29,143 nt of DNA from Pseudomonadota bacterium. GTDB taxonomy: Bacteria; Pseudomonadota; Alphaproteobacteria; Rickettsiales; Rickettsiaceae. The notes beneath the pieces were generated by a model. It did not search any database, had not been told where the DNA came from, and worked only from the letters and a program-made list of their open reading frames with translations. Location of the stretch: the NCBI GenBank assembly GCA_021804505.1, contig JAJZHL010000001.1, positions 1 through 29,143 of the forward strand, in the 5' to 3' direction. Below are positions 17,084 through 23,644 of the stretch, piece by piece; position 1 is the stretch's first letter; each line of letters begins with the position of its first letter. The translations under genes were made by a program, and so were the position numbers.

Positions 17084-17287
17084 CTAAGTTAAGTCTTCAA
17101 CTTCTTCTATATACAAATTTAACAGAAGTAATTGCAACTTTTGCTCTTCTGCATTGTATTTATGGTAAAGAAAAATATTTAGCAGGATACACAATATTAG
17201 AAAAATACTTATACTGACCAATTGCAAAGAACAAATGCTTGCTAACTTAGGTTTCCATAGATTTTTGTCATTCATGATTATGCCCAT
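17084..17287 (-). CDS. Small membrane protein preceding the sensor gene
   Basis: 67 residues (or 63 from the Met at 17275) with one transmembrane helix (about 20-41, LQLVSISIFLILCILLNIFLYH) and an acidic helical tail (EEQKLQLLLLNLYIEEVEDLT). It begins two bases after the stop of the truncated initiator copy and ends 30 bases before the sensor gene, in the same direction. It could be a third part of the sensor/STAND module. Alternatively it is the decayed N-terminal part of a duplicated sensor; the helix resembles the sensor's first helix only in general character. Confidence 0.5.
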   Translation of the reverse strand: MGIIMNDKNLWKPKLASICSLQLVSISIFLILCILLNIFLYHKYNAEEQKLQLLLLNLYIEEVEDLT

Positions 17288-17289
17288 AG

Positions 17290-17421
17290 CTATATTCTCT
17301 CACCAATAAAGTATCTTCTAACATTAATGTATAGTAGGGCATTGCCGCTATCTATAACAATGGAATTGACTGATTTTATACTTGCAGGCTTGCAAGTCGA
17401 GGAGTTTTTTGCTATATTCAT
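17290..17421 (-). pseudogene. Truncated 5' copy of the DnaA_N replication initiator gene
   Basis: ATG at 17421 opens a 43-codon frame whose first 27 residues align with the intact initiator start at 12543: MNI-KN--TCK-AS---VNSI-I-SGN, 18 of 27 identical. After SGN the similarity ends and a TAG follows at 17290. Upstream it keeps a hairpin at the same distance as the intact gene, and further up a divergent XRE gene, so the whole initiator/regulator control region is duplicated. The sensor/STAND genes now follow this fragment directly. Confidence 0.75.
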
Positions 17422-17456
17422 TCTATCATCTTCGTTTAATTACGTAGCTGTGTACA

Positions 17457-17501
17457 CCACCGACAATCAACTGTTTGGCGACATGTTCGGATTGCCGGTG
17501 G
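17457..17501 (-). promoter_or_regulatory. Leader hairpin upstream of the truncated initiator copy
   Basis: The arms CCACCGACAATC (17457-17468) and GATTGCCGGTGG (17490-17501) pair with one mismatch around a 21-base loop containing GTTTGG. It begins 36 bases upstream of the ATG at 17421. On the plus strand it is followed by TTTTTT and could act as a terminator in that direction. Equivalent in place and shape to 12580-12628 but different in stem sequence. Confidence 0.55.
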
Positions 17502-17709
17502 TTTTTTATTATTTGTTCTAATCTTCCTGTTATAAGTTTAAAATCAACATATAAGGTTTACAATTACTAATAATGACTGCTATAAGGTCTTTTTACTAGT
17601 AAGATATATACTTATGATTTATCTTATCCATTGAATCTATTCTTCTGATATTGGGTTGTCAAGAGAAATATTGCGTGTTAGGCACAGAAAATTATATTCA
17701 TTTTATTTT

Positions 17710-18378
17710 ATGACTATTACTGAACAATTACAGAAATTCTTAAAACAAAAATTAGATAAATTAAAATTAAAAAAGAATAATTTTACCGCAGGCAGTGGTA
17801 TATCTACTACAACTACCTATCAAATTCTTAACGCTGATTTACGTAACCCAGACTTTAACACTATATTAAAAATGGCTAATTATTTTAATTGCTCATTAGA
17901 TGAAGTAACTGGGAGGGATAAAAGTTTAGCTACTAAAACACCTAACTATCGGAATCTTTCCTCCGACGAAATTAATCAGAATCTTAAAAATTTTATAAAT
18001 GTTAAATTACAAGAAACAGGATTAACCCAATACCAGTTAGGAAAAAAACTGGGATTCAATTCCCAGATAATATATAACTTCATGCAAGAGCATCGACATC
18101 AAGAAAAATTAAGTAGTGCTGTCACCATAGCCCTGGCCGATTATTTCAACGTTTCTTTGGATGAAATGATAGGCAGAACCTCTCCTGCCACAAAGAAAAC
18201 TCAAATGGTAGAAAAACCAACTATACCACAAGATGCGATTCAGAAACTAGGTAAAGAAGATATGGAATCATTGCAACAAATTAATAGTTCTGTATCTACC
18301 AACAAGCAGAAATTAGCAAAAACTAGCCTAACTGCCCCTAACAAACAGCAAAAAAATGACAAAGGTCATACCAGGTGA
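17710..18378 (+). CDS. Transcriptional regulator with two tandem XRE helix-turn-helix domains
   Basis: 222 residues from the ATG at 17710; an upstream TTG at 17656 would add 18 residues with no HTH content. Two XRE-type HTH units lie at about residues 5-70 (ending YFNCSLDEVTGRD) and 83-155 (TGLTQYQLGKKLGF... ending YFNVSLDEMIGRT); the repeated YFN-SLDE--GR endings show an internal duplication. The last 60 residues are K/Q/T-rich and likely disordered. It is divergent from the truncated initiator copy, mirroring the other XRE gene next to the intact initiator, so it is probably the paired regulator of that second control region. TATAAGGT occurs twice upstream (17550 and 17581), 31 bases apart, as possible binding sites. 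Confidence 0.82.
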   Translation: MTITEQLQKFLKQKLDKLKLKKNNFTAGSGISTTTTYQILNADLRNPDFNTILKMANYFNCSLDEVTGRDKSLATKTPNYRNLSSDEINQNLKNFINVKLQETGLTQYQLGKKLGFNSQIIYNFMQEHRHQEKLSSAVTIALADYFNVSLDEMIGRTSPATKKTQMVEKPTIPQDAIQKLGKEDMESLQQINSSVSTNKQKLAKTSLTAPNKQQKNDKGHTR

Positions 18379-18400
18379 CAACACTCCCTAGACTCTGATT

Positions 18401-18802
18401 TTATACCTCTATTGCTTTAACATTACCCAGCCCTGCCCACTCAAGAATCTGACGATCCCTTGTAAGCAAGATTGCTCCTTTATTTATGGCAGTTGCAGCA
18501 ATTATTCTATCTGCTGGGTCGCCATGAAAGTTATCTAAAAGTAATGTGCTATCAGCTGCTATATCATAAGATATATCAACCATCTTGATACCTTCAATTT
18601 CTACAATAGCCTTAAGAAATTCTTTTATTGGCTTATATATATTTATTCTTTTCTTACTTTTTAACATCGCTATCTCCCATAAAGAAATAGATGACACTAA
18701 AAGTCTATTGTCGTTTTTTGCAATATCTATAGTTTCTCGCACTTGATCAGATATATTTTCAAAATTGCTTAATAACCAAATTAGAACATGTGTATCAACA
18801 AT
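18401..18802 (-). CDS. vapC: VapC-type PIN-domain toxin lacking a standard start codon
   Basis: The frame encodes a full PIN domain: VDTHVLIWLL (first catalytic Asp), SISLWEIAML (Glu), a middle helix, then FHGDPADRIIAATA and LLTRDRQIL (later acidic residues). It is a magnesium-dependent RNase fold, normally cleaving tRNA or rRNA. To include the first Asp, translation must begin at an ATT (18802), about 24 bases after the antitoxin stop; an in-frame TAA lies just upstream and no ATG, GTG or TTG is available there. The first GTG (18742) would drop the DTHV strand and give a truncated 113-residue protein. Either ATT is used or the start codon has mutated and the toxin is silent. Family size is about 130 residues, matching the ATT start (133). 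Confidence 0.75.
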   Translation of the reverse strand: MVDTHVLIWLLSNFENISDQVRETIDIAKNDNRLLVSSISLWEIAMLKSKKRINIYKPIKEFLKAIVEIEGIKMVDISYDIAADSTLLLDNFHGDPADRIIAATAINKGAILLTRDRQILEWAGLGNVKAIEV

Positions 18803-18826
18803 ACAGGATTATTCTTTGATTAACCA

Positions 18827-19057
18827 TTACTTATCGGCCTCCCATTCCTCATCAATAGCCGAGATTATATCTCCCTTAATCTCAATTTGGTCTCTAAATA
18901 TTCCAAATATTGAGGGAGTGGTTTTTGAGAATGCTGAAACTGTTGCAATTGGTCTATTACGCTTTGTAATAATTATGGATGATTGTGTTTTTTCCAAATT
19001 GCTTAGAATTTCTAAACAATGAGATTTAAAATCACTGATAGCCACTTTTTGCTTCAT
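18827..19057 (-). CDS. Phd/YefM-type antitoxin
   Basis: 76 residues. The N-terminal segment KQKVAISDFKSHCLEILSNLEKTQSSIIITKRNRPIATVSAF is the Phd/YefM DNA-binding fold; the acidic C terminus (GDIISAIDEEWEADK) would wrap and inhibit the PIN toxin. GAGG five bases before the ATG gives a good ribosome binding site. It lies upstream of the toxin, as usual, and would repress the shared promoter. It is intact, whereas the toxin start is not. Confidence 0.85.
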   Translation of the reverse strand: MKQKVAISDFKSHCLEILSNLEKTQSSIIITKRNRPIATVSAFSKTTPSIFGIFRDQIEIKGDIISAIDEEWEADK

Positions 19058-19282
19058 ACTAACCTCGCTAGTTTAATATAACTACTTATAGTGTACAATA
19101 GTCATAAATTATAGTCAATTTTATTATGGCAGATTATTTTATACGGTCTTAGCCAAGTACTTAAACAACACGTAGCATCAAAAGTTTTTTCTTCACATAA
19201 ATTTTTGTTGTAATACAGGTATAGGATTGGTACTGTAAGTATACGTAAAATTAAAACATTTTTGCAATAGGGCGTACTCCAA

Positions 19283-20014
19283 ATGGAAGATATCAACAGC
19301 TGGCAGGCCAAATTTGAATCTTGTCAATATTCAGACAAGTTACTAGGTAAGATTACCTTACTGAATAAATCTGTACAAAATCCAGCAGATATCCAGGAAG
19401 TAAAGAAAGCTATTTATTATGCCCGTAAATATCACGGTAGCCAGATGAGGCAGTCTGGAGAGCCTTACTATAGCCATCCTATAGAGGTAGCTTTTATGAC
19501 GTCTGATTACCTTCTAAAAACAAGTGCTATTGTTACTAGTATTTTACATGATACAATAGAGGATACAGAGCTTACTTATGGCATGATCAAAGATATATTT
19601 GGTGAACTAGTTGCAAACCAAGTGATGGACTTAACAAGAATCAAAGAAGATGGACGTAAAATTAGCTCAGCCGAACTGGTTGAATCATTATGGCTGCAGA
19701 AAAAATATGAAACACTTTTTATTAAGCAGTTTGATAGGTTAGACAATATAAGAACTGTAGGAGTTAAAACTCCTGAGAAGATACAAAAAATTGTTAATGA
19801 GACTATACAAACATTTATAGTACTTGCAGTATATCTTGAAATGCCCACAGTAAAGCAAGAACTAATCAGATTATGTTATCACACATTAGGCATTACACCA
19901 CCTTTCCCATTTGATTATGGGACAGTTTTGGAAGACGATTCCAAACATATAACTAACCTGACTTTTCAAGATGAGATAGATAGAATACGAAGCCAATACT
20001 TGGCAGAATCATGA
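19283..20014 (+). CDS. spoT: HD-domain SpoT-like (p)ppGpp hydrolase, hydrolase-only
   Basis: 243 residues, only the HD hydrolase domain of the RelA/SpoT family. Metal-binding and active-site motifs are kept: YHGSQMRQSGEPYYSHPIEVAF (about 52-73), SILHDTIEDTEL (HD and ED, about 90-101), and FDRLDNIRTV (about 152-161; Asp kept, the usual His of LHN is Asp here). Synthetase, TGS and ACT domains are absent. It would remove the alarmone (p)ppGpp, its own or the host bacterium's. Such short SpoT genes are typical RAGE cargo. The C-terminal 38 codons (from PPFPFDYG) are similar to the antisense strand of the 3' end of the transporter gene at 21545, where a second, broken spoT tail lies. AGGG is 12 bases upstream of the ATG. 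Confidence 0.87.
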   Translation: MEDINSWQAKFESCQYSDKLLGKITLLNKSVQNPADIQEVKKAIYYARKYHGSQMRQSGEPYYSHPIEVAFMTSDYLLKTSAIVTSILHDTIEDTELTYGMIKDIFGELVANQVMDLTRIKEDGRKISSAELVESLWLQKKYETLFIKQFDRLDNIRTVGVKTPEKIQKIVNETIQTFIVLAVYLEMPTVKQELIRLCYHTLGITPPFPFDYGTVLEDDSKHITNLTFQDEIDRIRSQYLAES

Positions 20015-20082
20015 AAAATAGATAAGTGCAAGAACGAAGAGCTATTTTATAGTTTTGCTACAAAATATATTCTTGTAGTGGC

Positions 20083-21438
20083 TTATTGAGTATACAAAGG
20101 CTTATCCAATTTCCATCTTTGCTTCTCCAGCCCCTCGAAATGGAATATACCAAAGGTAAAGCCTATGGCTATTGGAATGAGGATAAACCACATACCATAA
20201 TAACCAAAATATTCTATCAAATAGATAAAACCAAAAGATGTAACTGTAGACATGAGTGCACGGGATAAGCCAAACGAAAGACCTGAGTAGGTGAAGCGTT
20301 TAAAGACTGGTAAATTCTTAAAGAAAATCGGAAAGGCGGGGCACATAAAGAAGCCGAAAAACATAATGAATGATTGGATTATTAGTAACTCAAAAGCACT
20401 TCCTACATGCTGAAAAAGATAGGGACATATAAGAATGAAAATAGAAAATATAACTAATTTTACTTTTAGAATGAGTAATGGATAGATTTTATAGCTGAAA
20501 TATGCAAGTAACATAGTTCCAAATACTTCAACCATCGAGACTATAAGATTTTGATGTATTACGTCCTCTGCACTGTAACCAAAGGAATTTTTCAAAATGT
20601 TAGAGCTATAAATATAAGCAAGATAAAAACATACTGGCCAAGAGCAGTCTAGTAGAAATAAGGCAAGCAAAGTCTTCTTACTAACTTTTTCAGTATAAAT
20701 TGGATTATCCTCTAGCTGTTTTTCATTCAAATTAGCTTGTGCCATAATTCTTTTGATTTGCTTTTTAGCATCAACAAAATCCTGTGTTTCTCTTAGATTG
20801 GTTCTTGCCAAGGCCCCAACCACTGCAACTAAAGCACCAATCCAGAATGCAAGTCGCCAGTTAAGGCCAAAAGAAGTTACCAGAGAAGCTAGAGCCAAGG
20901 CACCAAGGCCACCAAGAGCACAAAAAATTTCTATTGCCGCTACAGCTGAATATTGCACTGGTGGTTTGGTAATTTCAGTTAAGTAAAGTTCAGCACCAAT
21001 TATTTCACCTAAAGAGGAGACACTCTGAAACATACGGCATATAATCATTAGGCATGTTGCCGTAATTCCTATCTCAGCGTAAGTGGGCAGATTAGCCATG
21101 ACGACAGAGGCAATGGCCATCAAAAAAGTTGTTATAACTACAGTATGCTTACGTCCTATATTATCCCCTATATACCCAAAGATTAAAGCCCCAAAGGGCC
21201 TTAGCAAATGTCTAGAGCAAAAAGCAAATGCAGAGAGCAAAGCTGCCATATGAGGATCACTTGCTGGAAAGAATAGCTCATTTAGCAATACAGCCATGTG
21301 AAGAAAGAGCATTAAATCAAAGTACTCGAGAAACGTACCAATTGATAGTAGTCCCACAGCTTCTTTTTGCTTTCTTGTAAGGTACTTTTGCCCTACTGTC
21401 AATCCTCGTGAAGTATCAACCACTTCTTCCATAATCAT
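20083..21438 (-). CDS. MFS transporter, ProP-like, copy 1
   Basis: 451 residues, about 12 transmembrane helices. The MFS signature GDNIGRK is at about 91-97 in the loop between helices 2 and 3; FLEYFDLMLFLHMAVLLNELFFP in helix 1 is typical of the metabolite:H+ symporter (ProP) group found in many copies in rickettsiae. It probably imports a host osmolyte or metabolite; the substrate cannot be read from sequence. It converges on the spoT gene with 68 bases between. It is a clear paralogue of the next gene (similar throughout, including the ARTNLRE/ARTSLRE and FGYSA motifs), so the pair arose by tandem duplication. The start is ATG at 21438 or 21432. Confidence 0.88.
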   Translation of the reverse strand: MIMEEVVDTSRGLTVGQKYLTRKQKEAVGLLSIGTFLEYFDLMLFLHMAVLLNELFFPASDPHMAALLSAFAFCSRHLLRPFGALIFGYIGDNIGRKHTVVITTFLMAIASVVMANLPTYAEIGITATCLMIICRMFQSVSSLGEIIGAELYLTEITKPPVQYSAVAAIEIFCALGGLGALALASLVTSFGLNWRLAFWIGALVAVVGALARTNLRETQDFVDAKKQIKRIMAQANLNEKQLEDNPIYTEKVSKKTLLALFLLDCSWPVCFYLAYIYSSNILKNSFGYSAEDVIHQNLIVSMVEVFGTMLLAYFSYKIYPLLILKVKLVIFSIFILICPYLFQHVGSAFELLIIQSFIMFFGFFMCPAFPIFFKNLPVFKRFTYSGLSFGLSRALMSTVTSFGFIYLIEYFGYYGMWFILIPIAIGFTFGIFHFEGLEKQRWKLDKPLYTQ

Positions 21439-21507
21439 TAACGCATTTTCTAATTATTATTCTTTTTTACTAAATCTAATTGATAGATTTTTCCTAATAT
21501 GCTTTGA

Positions 21508-21660
21508 CAAAAACTAGGCAAATTATGCTACCAAATATTTAGTATTATGCCACCTTTTCCAGTTGATTAGGCAATTTCTGGTGATAACTCTCAACATCTG
21601 ACTCCAGTTTCCCAAAATGAGATAGACCGTATAAGAAGCCAATACTTGTCGGAATCATGA
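21508..21660 (+). pseudogene. Remnant of a second spoT 3' end, antisense to a transporter gene
   Basis: On the plus strand this stretch reads QKLGKLCYQIFSIMPPFPVD-stop, then continues in frame to NEIDRIRSQYLSES-stop. It aligns with the end of the intact hydrolase (LIRLCYHTLGITPPFPFDYG... DEIDRIRSQYLAES). The last 44 bases (21617-21660) match 38 of 44 with 19971-20014, and three changed codons are synonymous in the spoT frame. An in-frame TAG is at 568-570 of the 21 kb block (21568-21570). Bases 21545-21660 are at the same time the last codons of the minus-strand transporter. Confidence 0.75.
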
Positions 21661-22930
21661 TAAACCACAATCCCCAATTACCAAAGTACTCTACCAAGTA
21701 TACAAGACCAAAAGAGGTAACTACGTGCATCAATGCACGTGATAATGCAAATAGCCAACTAGCATAGGTAAATCTTTTAAATATAGGAAAGTGTTTTATT
21801 AAAATTGGGATAGCTGGAAAAGCATCTGGTCTAAATATAATAAAAAATGACTGAATTACAAGTATATCAAAGGGGCTAGTAGCATGATTTAGTAAATATG
21901 GGCAAGCAGCAATAAAAAACCAAAATACTATCAATCTAATTTTAAGTATTATCAGAGGATAGATTTTATAACATAAATAGGTTAGTATTATGTAACTTAC
22001 TAAATTCACAATTGATACAATAAAATTCTGATGAATTACCTGATCAGCTGAATAGCCAAAAGATGTTTTGAGAATGTTAGCACAATGAGAATAGGTAAAA
22101 TAAAATGATACTGGCCAAACACATTCCATTAAAAAATAAGATAAGGCAGTTTTTTTGCTCATTTTTTCCTGCCAAATTGCTGTATCCTCTAGTGTTTTAG
22201 TATTTAATTCTGATTTTTTAAAAACTGGGTCTAAGGCCTTTTTGATCTGACGTTTTGCATTAGCAAATTCAGGAGACTCTCGTAAAGATGTTCTTGCAAC
22301 CACTCCAGTTAGAGCAATTATAGCTCCTAGCCAAAAAGCAATACGCCAGTTCAATCCATAAGAAGTAACCAAAGCTGCTATAGCTAAAGCAAACGTTCCT
22401 CCTAAATTACAAAATGTTACTACAGAAGCCACCACTGGATACTGAATTGGCGGCTTCGTGGCTTCAAGTAAATAAATTTGTGCCCCCATTATTTCTCCCA
22501 TAGAGGAGATGCCCTGTATAATACGACATATCGTCACCAACCAAGCGGCAGCAACTCCAATTTGAGCATAAGTTGGAAGATTTGCCATAATAACACAGGA
22601 GACAGACATCATAAAGGTAGTTATAATTACCGTTGCCTTACGACCAACTTGATCGCCTAACCAACTAAATAATAATGCCCCTATAGGCCTAAAGACAAAG
22701 GTAGAACAAAATGCTACAGCACTTAGTAGAGCTGTAGTATGTGGATCAGTTTTTGGGAAAAAAAGCTCATTCAGGAGTACCGCCATGTGTACGTACAGCA
22801 TCAAATCGAAGTACTCTAAAAATGTGCCTATCGATAGCAAACCAATGGCTTGCTTCTGTTCTCCTGTTAGGCTTTTTTGCCCGCCCGGTATTTGTTGATA
22901 TGTAGGCATTTCGTTTGATGTAGTGTTCAC
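21545..22930 (-). CDS. MFS transporter, ProP-like, copy 2
   Basis: 461 residues, about 12 transmembrane helices, MFS signature GDQVGRK at about 92-98. It is a paralogue of the transporter at 20083-21438, with helix 1 almost identical (FLEYFDLMLYVHMAVLLNELFFP). The substrate is unknown. The start codon lies 25 bases after the CaaX-motif gene, so it may be co-transcribed with it. Its last 38 codons overlap, on the other strand, a broken spoT tail; the last residues (ESDVESYHQKLPNQLEKVA) differ wholly from copy 1, which fits a 3' end altered by this overlap. Confidence 0.87.
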   Translation of the reverse strand: MNTTSNEMPTYQQIPGGQKSLTGEQKQAIGLLSIGTFLEYFDLMLYVHMAVLLNELFFPKTDPHTTALLSAVAFCSTFVFRPIGALLFSWLGDQVGRKATVIITTFMMSVSCVIMANLPTYAQIGVAAAWLVTICRIIQGISSMGEIMGAQIYLLEATKPPIQYPVVASVVTFCNLGGTFALAIAALVTSYGLNWRIAFWLGAIIALTGVVARTSLRESPEFANAKRQIKKALDPVFKKSELNTKTLEDTAIWQEKMSKKTALSYFLMECVWPVSFYFTYSHCANILKTSFGYSADQVIHQNFIVSIVNLVSYIILTYLCYKIYPLIILKIRLIVFWFFIAACPYLLNHATSPFDILVIQSFFIIFRPDAFPAIPILIKHFPIFKRFTYASWLFALSRALMHVVTSFGLVYLVEYFGNWGLWFIMIPTSIGFLYGLSHFGKLESDVESYHQKLPNQLEKVA

Positions 22931-22955
22931 GATATTTTAGTCCTTGACCAAAGGT

Positions 22956-23615
22956 TTACAATATAACACAACAGCTGTCTTTATTATGCTGGTGATCGTG
23001 ATGATCCTCTCCACCGAGTAAAGCGGTTTTTGCGTCAGGGTGATGATGACTGTTTGAATGGTTACCATTTACTTTTGGGTATAAATTACCGTTAACTTGC
23101 TCATCTTGCACCAAATTTTCTAAATCGTATGTTGTCACTTGATAGTTCTTAGCATACTGTACTGTTAATTTTACCATTGCACATGCTAAAGATTCTGCAG
23201 CTTCAAGAGTAATTTTTGTGTCAAATAAATTTTTTTGCAAGGCTTCTGATAGATATTGTTTATATCCTTCTCCCAACAATATTACTAATTTTTTTATCTC
23301 AACATCTATCTTACTAAAAACACCTGTAAAATAACTTGTAAACTCCTTATAACCTTTAACTTTAAAAGCCTCTGCCAATTTGTACATGGTACCAAAATTA
23401 GCAATCTCTCGTACTGCACCAGTTGAAGCTTCTTGTTTAACCCTCTCTTCCATTTGATGATGATGATAAGAACACAAATAGTACGTTGCTTGCACAGAGC
23501 CGATCGCTAATGCTGCAGATGCATACGCATAAACAAGCGGATAATTCTGTTGTGATAAAGCTTGTGCTGCAGCCTGAAGATAATCTGTAGAATTCCCAAT
23601 TTTTAATTTAGCCAT
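22956..23615 (-). CDS. Candidate effector with C-terminal CaaX prenylation motif (CVIL)
   Basis: 219 residues with no recognised catalytic family. The first 140 residues are mostly helical (DYLQAAAQALSQQNYPLVYAYASAAL resembles a TPR/SEL1-like helix pair). The tail is polar and rich in His (SHHHPDAK and EDHHDHQHNKD) and ends in DSCCVIL: C216-V-I-L is a textbook CaaX box with Leu last, the form used by eukaryotic geranylgeranyltransferase I, and C215 could be palmitoylated. No signal peptide is seen, fitting T4SS export. In a host cell such a protein would be lipidated and anchored to membranes, as shown for Legionella AnkB and Salmonella SifA. It lies in a same-direction run with coiled-coil and TPR genes. 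That the motif is used is inference. Confidence 0.7.
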   Translation of the reverse strand: MAKLKIGNSTDYLQAAAQALSQQNYPLVYAYASAALAIGSVQATYYLCSYHHHQMEERVKQEASTGAVREIANFGTMYKLAEAFKVKGYKEFTSYFTGVFSKIDVEIKKLVILLGEGYKQYLSEALQKNLFDTKITLEAAESLACAMVKLTVQYAKNYQVTTYDLENLVQDEQVNGNLYPKVNGNHSNSHHHPDAKTALLGGEDHHDHQHNKDSCCVIL

Positions 23616-23644
23616 ATAATTCCTCTTGATTACAAAAATAATAA

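Noticed and set aside
17327..17521. Plus-strand open frame of 64 codons
   Set aside because: It is the antisense of the truncated initiator copy and leader hairpin, which explain the sequence better.
19102..19311. Minus-strand open frame of 69 codons upstream of spoT
   Set aside because: Odd composition, overlaps the spoT start and promoter area, and has no homology that I recognise.
20057..20079. CTACAA/TTGTAG inverted repeat between the convergent spoT and transporter genes as a terminator
   Set aside because: Only a 6-bp AT-rich stem with no T run; too weak to call.
20086..20268. Plus-strand frame antisense to transporter copy 1, checked as another spoT tail
   Set aside because: Unlike copy 2, the antisense here shows no EIDRIRSQYL-like ending; only the transporter frame makes sense.
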